Below are positions 26,048-35,235 of a DNA stretch of 64,000 bases, piece after piece. The first letter of the stretch is position 1. Every line of letters begins with the position of its first letter. The notes beneath the pieces are model-generated. The model did no database searches. It had not been told where the DNA came from and saw nothing but the letters and a program-made list of their open reading frames with translations. Source of the stretch: F23-D06 sp963603365 (GTDB taxonomy: Bacteria; Bacteroidota; Bacteroidia; Bacteroidales; WCHB1-69); contig CAVCMI010000023.1 of NCBI GenBank assembly GCA_963603365.1, positions 62,001 through 126,000 on the forward strand. Direction: 5' to 3'. The position numbers and the translations under genes are program-made.

Positions 26048-26731
26048 ATGGAACCAGTTAAAATTTTGTTTGCAGAAGACGATGTGAACCTTGGCAAGGT
26101 GCTCACAGCCTACCTTACGGGAAAGGGTTTTGAAGTGATGCACGCAAACAACGGCGAAATCGCTTACGAGATGTTCTGTACCGGCACTTTCGACATCTGT
26201 GTCATTGATGTGATGATGCCTTTGATGGACGGCTTTACGCTGGCACAGGAAATCCGAAAACGGGACAAGAAAATACCGATTATCTTCCTCACGGCAAAGA
26301 ATCTTCAGGAAGACATGATCAAGGGCTTGTCGATAGGCGGCGATGACTATATTACCAAACCGTTTTCAATAGACGTGCTGCTTGCTCGCATTCAGGCGCT
26401 GCTCCGCCGTACAGCGAACCAAGAACCTGTTGACGAGATTGTGAAAATGGGCAGCAGCATCACGTTCGACAAAAAGCGGCAGATTCTGACGATTGACGGA
26501 GAGGAGAAGAAAATCACGACCCGAGAGGCAGAACTTCTCCAGATGCTGCTCGACAACAAGAACGATGTGCTTGAACGCGGATACGCGCTGAAGAAAATCT
26601 GGGGCGACGACAGTTACTACAATGCACGGAACATGGATGTGTATATCACCAAACTGCGCAAGTATCTGAAAAGCGACCCGAACGTGCAGATCATCAATGT
26701 CCACGGCATCGGCTTCAAACTGGTGATGTAG
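26048..26731 (+). CDS. rprY: OmpR-family response regulator (RprY-like)
   Basis: The 227-residue product has a receiver domain with acidic pocket EDD, phosphoacceptor Asp in CVIDVMMPLMDG (about residue 55), the Thr in FLTAKN and Lys in TKPF, followed by an OmpR-type winged helix (LTIDGEEKKITTREAELLQMLLDNKNDVLERG, then NMDVYITKLRKYLKSDPNVQIINVHGIGFKLV). It resembles RprY of Bacteroides. It converges with its probable kinase partner, separated by only 6 bases, an arrangement unlike the usual co-directional pair. Confidence 0.88.
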   Translation: MEPVKILFAEDDVNLGKVLTAYLTGKGFEVMHANNGEIAYEMFCTGTFDICVIDVMMPLMDGFTLAQEIRKRDKKIPIIFLTAKNLQEDMIKGLSIGGDDYITKPFSIDVLLARIQALLRRTANQEPVDEIVKMGSSITFDKKRQILTIDGEEKKITTREAELLQMLLDNKNDVLERGYALKKIWGDDSYYNARNMDVYITKLRKYLKSDPNVQIINVHGIGFKLVM

Positions 26732-26737
26732 CCGTCG

Positions 26738-28291
26738 CTAACGAGCACTCTTAAAGGGAAGGTAAACCATAAAGGTGCTCCCTTTCCCCTCTTCGCTTTG
26801 AACTTCAACATGGCCATGGTGCAGGGATACGATCTTCTTGACGTACCCTAATCCAAGGCCATATCCTTTTACGTCGTGGACGTTGCCCTTTGGCACACGG
26901 TAGAAGTTGTCGAAGATGTTGGCAATGGCTTTCTTTGGAATGCCGATGCCCTTGTCCGTCACCGAAACCATAAAGTATTTCTTGTCCGACAGGGTGTTGA
27001 TGAGTATCTCCGGCTTTCCGTCCGAGTACTTGATCCCGTTTTCTATCAGATTGATGATGACATTCTCAAGATGTCCGCGGTCACCGAACAGTTTGTACTC
27101 ATCGGCATTGAGCGCCAGATTCAGTACGCCGTTTGCGGAAGCTATCTGCAAGGCAATACTGTCAGTAACCTTGTGGATGATTTCGTGCATGTCGAGCAGT
27201 TCCAAGTTCATCTTAATCTGCCCTTTCTTCAGTTGCGCTATCTGCAAGATGTTGGTTACCATATTCTTCAGTCTGTCGTTCTCATCGCGGATGATGCTAA
27301 TGTAGGTCTCCCGCATGACGGCATCGTTGTGGAGGCTCGGGTCTGACAAGGCCTCGCAGGAGAGCGAGATGGTGGAAATCGGCGTCTTGAACTCGTGCGT
27401 CATGTTGTTGATGAACTCGTTGGTGACTTCCGAAAGCTTTTTCTGCCGGTAAAGGGCATACAGGGAAACAATGGTGACAGAGAAGGTGACGATAAGCAGG
27501 CAGATGATAAGGCCGACAATGGTGCCCATACGTTGCAGGAAGATTCTGCGCTCGGCGGGGAAGTATAGGATGAGATAGTTGGGCGAGGCTATCTTGTCAT
27601 TGTACTTGAGCCGGAACACATACTCGCTGTGCAACATGGTCTCTATGCCGGTAAAACGCGGCAATACGACAAAGTCGGTGGTGAATGCGTTGTAGATGGC
27701 AAAGTCGAACCGTGCGTTGATGTTCTCTTCCAGCAGACAAGACCGGATGATGTTTTCCAGTCCGCAGTTCTCGAGCAGCGCGACCGTGGAGCTGTCCAAT
27801 TGCACAAGGTTGGCGTCAAGGCTGGAAAGCAGTTGGTTGGCGCCGCTCTTGGCGTCTTTGATGGACCAGGGGTCGTTGTTGACCGGAAACAAGTCGCGGT
27901 AGGCCTTGCTGAAGAATTCGGTGTCGTTGTCCACGACCCGCGAGTTGTTCTCTTTCAAAAAAGTGATGGTCTGGATGATTCCGATGGGCTGATATTCGAT
28001 GCTGTCGAGCAGAAAGCGGCGCGACCGTTGCACGGAAACGACAGCTGTGGTGTCCGGCAAGGGGTTGTTGACAGTGTCAATGGTCGCCATTGCCGCCATT
28101 GACACTGTGTCGTTTTTGATGAGGGCATCGATTTTCTCAACAGTCTTGTCTCCGGCCGTCAGCACTTCGTTCACGAAGATGCTCCGTTGCACTTTTTCGG
28201 CTTCTTTGTAGAGTTTGAAAATGGAAAGCACCAGCAGAATGGAGGTGATGCCGATTACGAAGAACAGAGAGATGATGATGCGCTTTTTCAT
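26738..28291 (-). CDS. rprX: Membrane sensor histidine kinase (RprX-like)
   Basis: The 517-residue product has an N-terminal membrane helix (about 5-23), a periplasmic sensor of roughly 220 residues, a second helix (TIVGLIICLLIVTFSVTIVSLYALY, about 257-281), then the HisKA domain with phosphoacceptor in NNMTHEFKTPISTI and a HATPase domain with N box ENVIINLIENGIKYSDG, VTDKGIGIPKKA and GYGLGLGYVKKIV. It is likely the partner of the convergent RprY-like regulator. Its start overlaps the malic enzyme stop by 4 bases, so it is translated together with a metabolic gene. Confidence 0.88.
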   Translation of the reverse strand: MKKRIIISLFFVIGITSILLVLSIFKLYKEAEKVQRSIFVNEVLTAGDKTVEKIDALIKNDTVSMAAMATIDTVNNPLPDTTAVVSVQRSRRFLLDSIEYQPIGIIQTITFLKENNSRVVDNDTEFFSKAYRDLFPVNNDPWSIKDAKSGANQLLSSLDANLVQLDSSTVALLENCGLENIIRSCLLEENINARFDFAIYNAFTTDFVVLPRFTGIETMLHSEYVFRLKYNDKIASPNYLILYFPAERRIFLQRMGTIVGLIICLLIVTFSVTIVSLYALYRQKKLSEVTNEFINNMTHEFKTPISTISLSCEALSDPSLHNDAVMRETYISIIRDENDRLKNMVTNILQIAQLKKGQIKMNLELLDMHEIIHKVTDSIALQIASANGVLNLALNADEYKLFGDRGHLENVIINLIENGIKYSDGKPEILINTLSDKKYFMVSVTDKGIGIPKKAIANIFDNFYRVPKGNVHDVKGYGLGLGYVKKIVSLHHGHVEVQSEEGKGSTFMVYLPFKSAR

Positions 28292-29736
28292 AATTCTTTG
28301 CAGATCTGTTGGACGATTCCGCGGATTGTCTCTTCCGGGAAACGGCGGATGACGCCGCTTTCTTCAAAATGCTTGACAATGGCGTGCGCTTCTTCAATGT
28401 CTTGCTTGGCTATGGCATAAACCTCGCTGGCGGTGCGCTGTTTGCGGGCTACCCCGTCTTGGATGGCCTGCATGGCCACGTCGGCGGCCACATACGGAAA
28501 GAGGTCGTTGTCCATCATGGTCGGCATGATGCAGTCGGCAGATATGCCTTTCTTTTCGGCAAATCCGGCTATGGAGTGTGCCGCACGGATGGCCATAGAG
28601 TCGGTTATTTTGCGCGAGGACACGAGCAACGTGCCCTTCAGGATGGAGGGAAAACAGATGGAGTTGTTGACCTGGTTGGGGAAGTCGCCGCGCCCGGTGG
28701 CCACAATGTAAGCGCCTGCCTCTTTGGCCTGATACGGGTATATCTCAGGCACCGGGTTGGCACAGGTGAAGACGATGGACTTTTCGGCCATCAAGGATAT
28801 CCACTCCGGCTTTATGGTGTCAGGACCTGGTTTGGAGAGGGCAATGAGCACGTCCGCATCTTTGAAAGCCTCCTCCTGTGTCTCTATGCAATGCGGATTG
28901 GTGGTGCGGCATAACTCCCACTGACGGTAGAAGCCGGCATTGTCTCTGTAGTCGTTCCTGTTCCGGTGCAAGGTGCCGTTGACGTCAAACATGATGATGT
29001 TTTCGGGCTTTGCTCCGTCTGCAATCAGGAACCGTGCTATGGTTGTGTTGGCGGCGCCGGCGCCATAGAGCACAATCTTTACGTTTGAGATGTGCTTGCC
29101 CGCCACTTTCAGGGCATTGACCAAGCCCGCCAGCGTCACACAGGCCGTGCCTTGAGCATCGTCGTGCCATACGGGAATGTCGCAGACTTCACGCAAGGTG
29201 TCCAATACGCGGTAACAGTTGGGCTGCGAGATGTCTTCGAGGTTGACGGCCCCGAAACTGTGCTGCACCATCTTCACAAAGTCGATGGTTTTTCCGGCCT
29301 GATGCACCCCGTTTTCGTCACGGCTGTCTATGCAGAGCGGCACCGCATCCACCCCTCCGAGGTATTTCATCAGCATGGCTTTCCCTTCCATGACGCCGAG
29401 ACCGCCCGGAGGCGTGCAGTCGCCGTCGCCTAACACCCGGGTGCTGTCACTGACTACAGCCACCAGATTCGATCGGTTGCTCAGATAGAACGACTGGTCG
29501 TTGCTGTCACGTACCGTAGTGGAAACGGCCGACACGCCCGGCGTGTACCAGACGTTGAACCAGTTGAACCCGTAAACAGGGGCTTTAGGCAAGGTCTGCA
29601 TTTTGCCGCCGTAGAAAAGATGAGCTTCTAATGCCATTCTCTTGTAGAAAAGAGTCTTGGCTTTCGCTTTCTGACTTTCGGAGAAATCAGCAGGGAATAA
29701 CGCTTCAATATTGTCTAAACTGAGTATGTTGTCCAT
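28288..29736 (-). CDS. NAD(P)-dependent malic enzyme
   Basis: Oxidative decarboxylation of malate to pyruvate in the cytoplasm. The 482-residue product has the malic N-terminal YTPGVSAVS, VSDSTRVLGDGDCTPPGGLGVMEGKAML, metal and substrate residues in HDDAQGTACVTLAGL, the dinucleotide motif IVLYGAGAANTTIARFL, and VFTCANPVPEI plus ATGRGDFPNQVNNSICFPSIL. It is the short bacterial type without a phosphotransacetylase domain. With fumarase two genes upstream it forms a fumarate-malate-pyruvate route. Cofactor preference cannot be read safely. It overlaps the histidine kinase start by 4 bases. Confidence 0.93.
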   Translation of the reverse strand: MDNILSLDNIEALFPADFSESQKAKAKTLFYKRMALEAHLFYGGKMQTLPKAPVYGFNWFNVWYTPGVSAVSTTVRDSNDQSFYLSNRSNLVAVVSDSTRVLGDGDCTPPGGLGVMEGKAMLMKYLGGVDAVPLCIDSRDENGVHQAGKTIDFVKMVQHSFGAVNLEDISQPNCYRVLDTLREVCDIPVWHDDAQGTACVTLAGLVNALKVAGKHISNVKIVLYGAGAANTTIARFLIADGAKPENIIMFDVNGTLHRNRNDYRDNAGFYRQWELCRTTNPHCIETQEEAFKDADVLIALSKPGPDTIKPEWISLMAEKSIVFTCANPVPEIYPYQAKEAGAYIVATGRGDFPNQVNNSICFPSILKGTLLVSSRKITDSMAIRAAHSIAGFAEKKGISADCIMPTMMDNDLFPYVAADVAMQAIQDGVARKQRTASEVYAIAKQDIEEAHAIVKHFEESGVIRRFPEETIRGIVQQICKEL

Positions 29737-29783
29737 TTTTGTCTTAGATACGATGTTGTTCTTATGATGAATGAATAGTGTTT

Positions 29784-30482
29784 TCAGCGTCCTGCCAGCT
29801 GCCGGATCTTTTTTTGCGCCTGCTTCCAGATGAAGAAAAAGAAGACATAGAAGACTAAGTTCAGGAAAGCCGCTGTCAATATGTGGGTGGATTGGATGAT
29901 TTCTTTGTACATAAGGATGAAGTCGTAAATGCCGTGCAGCAAGACGGGTACGATATAGGCGAGAAACAGGTAATAGTGTTTCTTCCAGGGCCTGAATTTG
30001 GCGAACGAGAAGAAGAATCCCATGCTGATGGCGAAGAAGAAATGCGCCGGAACAGCAAAAAAGGCACGCCCTACGGCAACGGAGAGCCCGTATTTTATCA
30101 CGTATGTGACGTTTTCAAGTCCGGCGAACCCCAGTCCGACGAATGCGGCATATTCGATGCCGTCATAATACTCGTTGAAATCCCGGCTTTTCCATACGAA
30201 CAGGTAAAGGAAGAACAATTTGCAGAACTCTTCGGGCAGCGCCGCCTGACAGAATGCTTGATGCAGGGCTTGCCTGAAACCGCTTGTTCCGTATGGCAAG
30301 TCGCCGGCTCCGAACAGAGAGAGCAGCACAATGTCCATCAATGCAGCCAAGATGCCGCCGGCAAAGGCTTTCGCCAAAAGACCGAACGGCTCTTTCCGGT
30401 ACCGGTCTTTCCTGTAAATGTATATCATCAGGAAGAAGACAGGGGCAAGCGAGGCTGTGAGTATGATGAGTATGAAAAGCAT
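29784..30482 (-). CDS. prsW: PrsW-family intramembrane protease
   Basis: The 232-residue product (ATG at 30482; an upstream TTG would overlap fumC) has about eight hydrophobic helices and the family's conserved residues: EE in ALPEEFCKLFFLY, the Glu in GLGFAGLENVTYVI, His in VPAHFFFAISMGF, and His/Asp in LLHGIYDFILM. PrsW of Bacillus cuts an anti-sigma factor in the membrane; the substrate here is unknown and no anti-sigma gene is nearby. It starts 16 bases after the fumC stop, within the same unit. Confidence 0.88.
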   Translation of the reverse strand: MLFILIILTASLAPVFFLMIYIYRKDRYRKEPFGLLAKAFAGGILAALMDIVLLSLFGAGDLPYGTSGFRQALHQAFCQAALPEEFCKLFFLYLFVWKSRDFNEYYDGIEYAAFVGLGFAGLENVTYVIKYGLSVAVGRAFFAVPAHFFFAISMGFFFSFAKFRPWKKHYYLFLAYIVPVLLHGIYDFILMYKEIIQSTHILTAAFLNLVFYVFFFFIWKQAQKKIRQLAGR

Positions 30483-30498
30483 GACGGTGCCGGTTTTT

Positions 30499-31869
30499 TC
30501 AGATAGCCATCCAACGGTCAAAGTCCTCGAGGCTCACCAGATTGAGTTCGGCGGCTGCCTCTTTCAGCGTCAGGCCGTGCGCCAAGGCATGCTGTGCGAT
30601 CTTGGCGGAGTTGTAGTATCCTATGTGCGGGTTCAGTTTCGTCACTAACATCAGCGAGTTCTGCAAATGCATGGAGATGCGTTCCATATTAGGCTTTATG
30701 CCTTTGAGACAGTGGTCGTTGAAAGAGTCGATGACATCGCCGAGCAGACGGGCCGACTGCAGCAGGTTGCGCCCGATGAGCGGCATGAAGACATTGAGTT
30801 GAAGGTGCCCCTGCATGGCGCCGGTGCTGATGGCAATGTCGTTGCCTATGACTTGGCAGCATACCATAGAGAGCGCTTCGCATTGTGTGGGGTTCACCTT
30901 GCCGGGCATAATGGATGAGCCGGGCTCGTTGGCAGGCAAGACAATTTCGCCCAAACCGCAGCGCGGCCCGGAGTTGAGCAGCCTGAAGTCGTTGGCAATC
31001 TTCATCAGCGACAAGGCCAGACGCTTGAGTGCCCCCGACATCTCTGCCAAGGAGTCATGGGAACTCATGGCCTCGAATTTGTTGGGCGCGTTGGTGAAAT
31101 CCAACCCCGTGAACTTGCAGATGTATTGCAGGGCAAGGCGGTCGTAGCCATCAGGGGTGTTGATGCCGTTGCCGACGGCAGTGCCCCCGATGGGGAGTTC
31201 CATCAGATGTGGCAGACTGTGCCGTATGGCCGCAAGCCCGTGCTCCACTTGCGACTGCTGCCCCGACAGTTCTTCGCCCAAGGTGAGCGGCGTGGCATCC
31301 ATTAGGTGCGTGCGCCCGGTTTTCCGGATGTCCGAAAAGTCCTCAATCTTGGCAGTGTAGGTTGCAATAAGCCGCTCTATGGCAGGGATGGTGTGTCCGG
31401 ACAACATTTTTGCTGCCGCAATGCGCATGCCCGTCGGGAAGATGTCGTTGGTGGACTGCGACTTGTTTGCGTCATCGTTGGGCGAGAGATAGAGCGGTTT
31501 GTCTGAAAGGGCGCCGCCGTGAAGTTGCTGTGCGCGGTGCGCAATCACCTCGTTGACGTTCATGTTGGTTTGGGTGCCTGAGCCGGTTTGCCAGACGTGC
31601 AGCGGGAACTGGTCGTCCCAACGGCCGGCAAGAATCTCGTCGCATACCTGGACTATAAGGTCTCGTTTGTCGGCAGGCAGCACACCGAGGTCACAGTTGG
31701 CACAGGCTGCTGCTTTCTTGGCGGTGACAATGCCGTAGATGATCTCAATGGGCATCTTCTTCTTCCCGATTATGAAATTCTCTTTGGCACGCTGTGTCTG
31801 CGCCCCCCAGAGTTTGTCGCTTTCAACGTTTATTTCGCCAAGTGTGTCTTGTTCAGTCCGATAGTCCAT
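30499..31869 (-). CDS. fumC: Class II fumarate hydratase
   Basis: Iron-free fumarase, hydrating fumarate to malate. The 456-residue product contains SGTQTNMNVNEVIAHRA, the THLMDATPLTLGEELSGQ region, TAVGNGIN and the superfamily signature GSSIMPGKVNPTQCEA. An oxygen-stable class II enzyme rather than the Fe-S class I is notable in an anaerobe but common. It begins 29 bases after the porin stop and is followed by prsW, malic enzyme and a sensor kinase on the same strand with short gaps. Confidence 0.95.
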   Translation of the reverse strand: MDYRTEQDTLGEINVESDKLWGAQTQRAKENFIIGKKKMPIEIIYGIVTAKKAAACANCDLGVLPADKRDLIVQVCDEILAGRWDDQFPLHVWQTGSGTQTNMNVNEVIAHRAQQLHGGALSDKPLYLSPNDDANKSQSTNDIFPTGMRIAAAKMLSGHTIPAIERLIATYTAKIEDFSDIRKTGRTHLMDATPLTLGEELSGQQSQVEHGLAAIRHSLPHLMELPIGGTAVGNGINTPDGYDRLALQYICKFTGLDFTNAPNKFEAMSSHDSLAEMSGALKRLALSLMKIANDFRLLNSGPRCGLGEIVLPANEPGSSIMPGKVNPTQCEALSMVCCQVIGNDIAISTGAMQGHLQLNVFMPLIGRNLLQSARLLGDVIDSFNDHCLKGIKPNMERISMHLQNSLMLVTKLNPHIGYYNSAKIAQHALAHGLTLKEAAAELNLVSLEDFDRWMAI

Positions 31870-31898
31870 AGCTTATATTCAGTTTTTTTTGGAACGTG

Positions 31899-33803
31899 TC
31901 AATCATAGAATTTCCATACAATGCCTAACTGGAGATTTTGCCCTTGCATAGGGTAGGAGGGTGTGGTCAGATAGTTGTAACCGACAAAGCCCGCCAGCAG
32001 GTTTCCGCCTCTGATGAAGAATGAGATTCGTTCGATTTTGAAAGTGAGGTTCAGGTCAAAATAGATGAAATGTCCGGTCTTCGTGTCAGTCTGCCGGTAA
32101 AATTGGTGGATGACAGGATTGTATCCGTCGGCATAGTAACGCGTGTTGTACATCAGGTCGCCGCCGACTTCGATGTGCATACGGTTTTTGAAGATGCGGA
32201 AGCGGCCGGCGGCCTTGAGTTTCCCGGCAAACAGCGGCACGGCGATGGCGGCGTGCGTGGAGTGCTGCAGCGAGACGTTTGCTTCGACAGAAAAATACTT
32301 GAAGTGCAGCGGAGCCAACAGGTTGAGTTGTACCACATTGACGGTCTTGTCGCTGAGCACGGGCTTGAATCTTTCGTCTATGTAAAGGTATTGCCCCAAC
32401 ATAAAGTAACTGAAACTCGCCTTGCAGTCAAAGATGGTGTAGAACGCACTCAGCTTAAGGTTGTTCTGCTTGTCCCAAATGTTCTCCCAATGGTTGTTGT
32501 TGCCGAAGTAGCAGGTGTAGAAATAGTCGGGCGCTACCCGGTAGAAGTCGGCTTCAAGGCCGATGTAGTGACGCTGTTTGCGGTTGATGGCAAAGGTGGC
32601 GGCAGCATTGGCGATGGCGTCCAGATGGTTGTATCCGAAGAATGCGTAGGATATGCTGCCGTGCAGGTCCCAGAACTTGAAAAGCCGGATGCGGGTGCGT
32701 GCAAACAATGCCAAAGAGGTGCTGAAGAGACGGGGTTCGTGCGCATTGACGAACTCTAACCGCGCGCCGCCGGCAAAACGGAGAAAGTTGTTGCGGTCGC
32801 TGACTCTCTCATAGGGCTCGTAGTTGGACCATTGCAAGGTGTTGATGACATTGTAATACTGCAGCGTGTCGTGTGTGGTGTCGGTGTTGACGTAGTATTG
32901 GTTCTGGTAAAAGTCGTTGTTCAAGTTATAGTCGTAAAAGACACTTTTGGCACGTTTGAACTGGAAAGTGTGTGTGAAAGTGCCGAAATAGTGGTCTTTC
33001 TTGTCACGGATGCTTGCATATTGCAGAAACATTACGTCGTGGGTGTTGATGGTCGAGGTTGCGCGGTCAAACAGCACCTCAAAGCCGTTCAGCTTGTTGA
33101 TGATGTTGGTGTCGCCTGCCCCGATGGCGGCAAAATCGTACTGGTTTTTCAGGCCGCCGTTCTCTGAAAGCTTTCCGTGGTTCAGGATGTAGGAGAGCGA
33201 AAGGCCATACACTTTCTTCGGGGAAGTGTAGCGGAAGATGCCGTCCAATACCAGCATGTTCGATTCCTGATGGATGAAATAGCCGTTGTTGCCATAGGCG
33301 AACATGTCAACGACAAGGTTGCAGTCGCCGATCTTCTGTGTGTGTGTGGCCGTGAAATTGTGCTCAGACTCGAGCCCGTAGGTGTAGGCAAGCTTCGTGT
33401 AGGATGTCTCAACATCGTAGAAATGCAGGTCGGACTGTTCTTTGAACAGGAGCGGATAGGGCAAGCGGATCATGGTGAACCCGGGCTCTTTCCGGTAGTC
33501 GAAAACCATGCTTTTGTGTGCCTGGGCATTGATGCCTAAGGACTGGTAAATGTTCCGGGTCGAGAGCAGCGGGTTAAAGTTAGCGTTGGCGAATGTTGCG
33601 GTGTCTGTCAGCCGGTAGGTGACCGGGCAGAAAAACGTGCCCGGCAGTTGCGTGCTGTAAACGGGCATATAGGCGGGCGATATGGCCATGGCCGAATCGA
33701 TGGCGCGGTGCGCAGGGCTGTTCTCCTGGGCTTGCAGCACACCGGCGGCAAAAAGGAATGCCGGCAGTAAGAATGCTATGTATGTTTTTAATCTGCAAAC
33801 CAT
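31899..33803 (-). CDS. Outer-membrane putative porin
   Basis: The start at 33803 (MVCRLKTYIAFLLPAFLFAAGVLQAQ) gives a proper signal peptide and lies downstream of a TATATTTG box at 33844-33837, whereas an upstream in-frame start at 33866 would precede the promoter. The 634-residue product is mostly alternating aromatic/polar beta strands (LGLESEHNFTATH-type, KHYIGLEADFYRV-type) and ends in LQLGIVWKFYD, an aromatic strand suiting outer-membrane assembly. It resembles the putative-porin family of Bacteroidota. Being first in a cluster with fumC and malic enzyme suggests, weakly, a role in dicarboxylate uptake. Confidence 0.85.
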   Translation of the reverse strand: MVCRLKTYIAFLLPAFLFAAGVLQAQENSPAHRAIDSAMAISPAYMPVYSTQLPGTFFCPVTYRLTDTATFANANFNPLLSTRNIYQSLGINAQAHKSMVFDYRKEPGFTMIRLPYPLLFKEQSDLHFYDVETSYTKLAYTYGLESEHNFTATHTQKIGDCNLVVDMFAYGNNGYFIHQESNMLVLDGIFRYTSPKKVYGLSLSYILNHGKLSENGGLKNQYDFAAIGAGDTNIINKLNGFEVLFDRATSTINTHDVMFLQYASIRDKKDHYFGTFTHTFQFKRAKSVFYDYNLNNDFYQNQYYVNTDTTHDTLQYYNVINTLQWSNYEPYERVSDRNNFLRFAGGARLEFVNAHEPRLFSTSLALFARTRIRLFKFWDLHGSISYAFFGYNHLDAIANAAATFAINRKQRHYIGLEADFYRVAPDYFYTCYFGNNNHWENIWDKQNNLKLSAFYTIFDCKASFSYFMLGQYLYIDERFKPVLSDKTVNVVQLNLLAPLHFKYFSVEANVSLQHSTHAAIAVPLFAGKLKAAGRFRIFKNRMHIEVGGDLMYNTRYYADGYNPVIHQFYRQTDTKTGHFIYFDLNLTFKIERISFFIRGGNLLAGFVGYNYLTTPSYPMQGQNLQLGIVWKFYD

Positions 33804-33836
33804 TAGAACAAGACTGCGCTTTCTTGTTGAAGCGTG

Positions 33837-33844
33837 CAAATATA
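33837..33844 (-). promoter_or_regulatory. -7 box of the porin-fumC-prsW-malic-kinase unit
   Basis: Minus strand reads TATATTTG, 33 bases upstream of the ATG at 33803. Confidence 0.55.
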
Positions 33845-33971
33845 ACATAAATGTTCCAATCCGCACTCTGTGGCAGATGGATAAACTACGATGTCCTTGC
33901 CGTCATTACAAAACGCCCAAGTCGCTATTGGTTGGATTGTTCGTGCGGTAGCCGTGTCGGACAAACAAAAA

Positions 33972-34002
33972 GGAGAAACTGAAATACAGGTTCAGTTTCT
34001 CC
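33972..34002 (-). terminator. Terminator of the fatty-acid synthesis operon
   Basis: A perfect 12-bp stem (GGAGAAACTGAA and complement) with a 7-base loop, followed on the minus strand by a T-rich run (TTTTTGTTTGT). It starts 29 bases after the fabD stop. Confidence 0.9.
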
Positions 34003-34031
34003 ATAAAGATGTCAGAAACGGGGCAGCGCAC

Positions 34032-34931
34032 TTATGCGGGTTTCACTTCGCCGCACGAGGAGGCTGCAACCGAGGTGTCGATGCGCTTGATGAGGTTCTG
34101 CAACGTTTCGCCCGGACCGAATTCAACAAAGTTATTGGCGCCGTCTGCAATCATGTTTTGCACGGTCTGTGTCCACAGCACCGGAGCGGTGAGTTGACGC
34201 AGCAGGTTTTCTTTGATGATGTCAGGGTCTGACGAGGGAGTTGCCGACACGTTTTGGTAGATAGGGCAGGCAGGTACGTGAAATGCACACCGATGTATGG
34301 CTTTGGCCAGTTCCTCCTGTGCAGGTTGCATTAACGGGGAGTGGAATGCTCCGCCCACGTTCAGCATCTTGACATGTTTTGCGCCAGCCTCTTTCAGCAA
34401 TTGCGCGGCTTTCTCCAGTCCCGGCAACGAGCCCGAGATGACAGTCTGCAAGGGGCTGTTGAAATTGGCGGCCACTACGGTCTCGTCGGTGATGCTGTTG
34501 CACACTTTCTCGATGGTATCCGCATCAAATTTCAGCACAACGGCCATTCCGGACGGTGCTGTGCGGCAGGCCTCCTGCATGGCAACGGCACGATTTTCGA
34601 CCAAACGCAAGGCATCGTCGAAGGCGAGAGCCCCATTGACGGCCAAGGCGGTATATTCCCCTAACGAATGTCCGGCTACCATGTCGGGTCTGACGTCGTT
34701 GCCCCAACAGAGGTAGGAGATGTAGGAGTGCAGGAACACGGCCGGTTGCGTGATGTCGGTCTTCTTGAGTTCCTCTTCCGTACCGTCAAACATTACTTCA
34801 GACAACGAGTAGCCTAAAATCTTGTCTGCGAGTGCGAAATGCTCCCGTGCAACAGGGAATTCGTCGTAAAGCGCTTTGCCCATGCCGGAGAACTGCGCTC
34901 CCTGTCCGGGGAAAACGTATGCGTTCTTCAT
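34032..34931 (-). CDS. fabD: Malonyl-CoA:ACP transacylase
   Basis: Transfers malonyl groups from CoA to acyl carrier protein to supply chain elongation. The 299-residue product has the N-terminal FPGQGAQFSGMG, the nucleophile Ser89 in GHSLGEYTALAVNG, an active-site Arg/His pair (the His in GGAFHSPLM) and the C-terminal FVEFGPGETLQNLIKRI. Last gene of the six-gene cluster, 3 bases after acpP. Confidence 0.96.
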   Translation of the reverse strand: MKNAYVFPGQGAQFSGMGKALYDEFPVAREHFALADKILGYSLSEVMFDGTEEELKKTDITQPAVFLHSYISYLCWGNDVRPDMVAGHSLGEYTALAVNGALAFDDALRLVENRAVAMQEACRTAPSGMAVVLKFDADTIEKVCNSITDETVVAANFNSPLQTVISGSLPGLEKAAQLLKEAGAKHVKMLNVGGAFHSPLMQPAQEELAKAIHRCAFHVPACPIYQNVSATPSSDPDIIKENLLRQLTAPVLWTQTVQNMIADGANNFVEFGPGETLQNLIKRIDTSVAASSCGEVKPA

Positions 34932-34934
34932 ACT

Positions 34935-35180
34935 TTAGGCCGTTTTGTTGAGGGCGTTCTCAAGGTATGAGATGGCGTCACCTACAGTCTTGATCTTCTC
35001 GGCGTCGGCTTCGGCGATGCTGATGCCAAAGTTGTTTTCCAACTCCATGATGATTTCTACCGTGTCAAGGGAGTCCGCGCCAAGGTCGTTCACAAAACTC
35101 TTGTCGGGCGTGATGGCATCTACATCAATGCTCAGTTTGTTGGCGATGATTTCTTTGGTTTTTTCTGCGATGTTTTCCAT
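34935..35180 (-). CDS. acpP: Acyl carrier protein
   Basis: The 81-residue acidic product carries the phosphopantetheine attachment site Ser37 in DLGADSLDTVEIIMELE. It shuttles growing acyl chains among the enzymes encoded beside it. Slightly longer than E. coli ACP (77) at the C-terminus. It lies between fabG (55 bases) and fabD (3 bases), and its start is preceded by an A/G-rich run. Confidence 0.97.
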   Translation of the reverse strand: MENIAEKTKEIIANKLSIDVDAITPDKSFVNDLGADSLDTVEIIMELENNFGISIAEADAEKIKTVGDAISYLENALNKTA

Positions 35181-35235
35181 TTTTTTCTTTTTTTTGTATG
35201 ATTTGATTGATAAATTATTGGCAGAAGCGGTGTTG

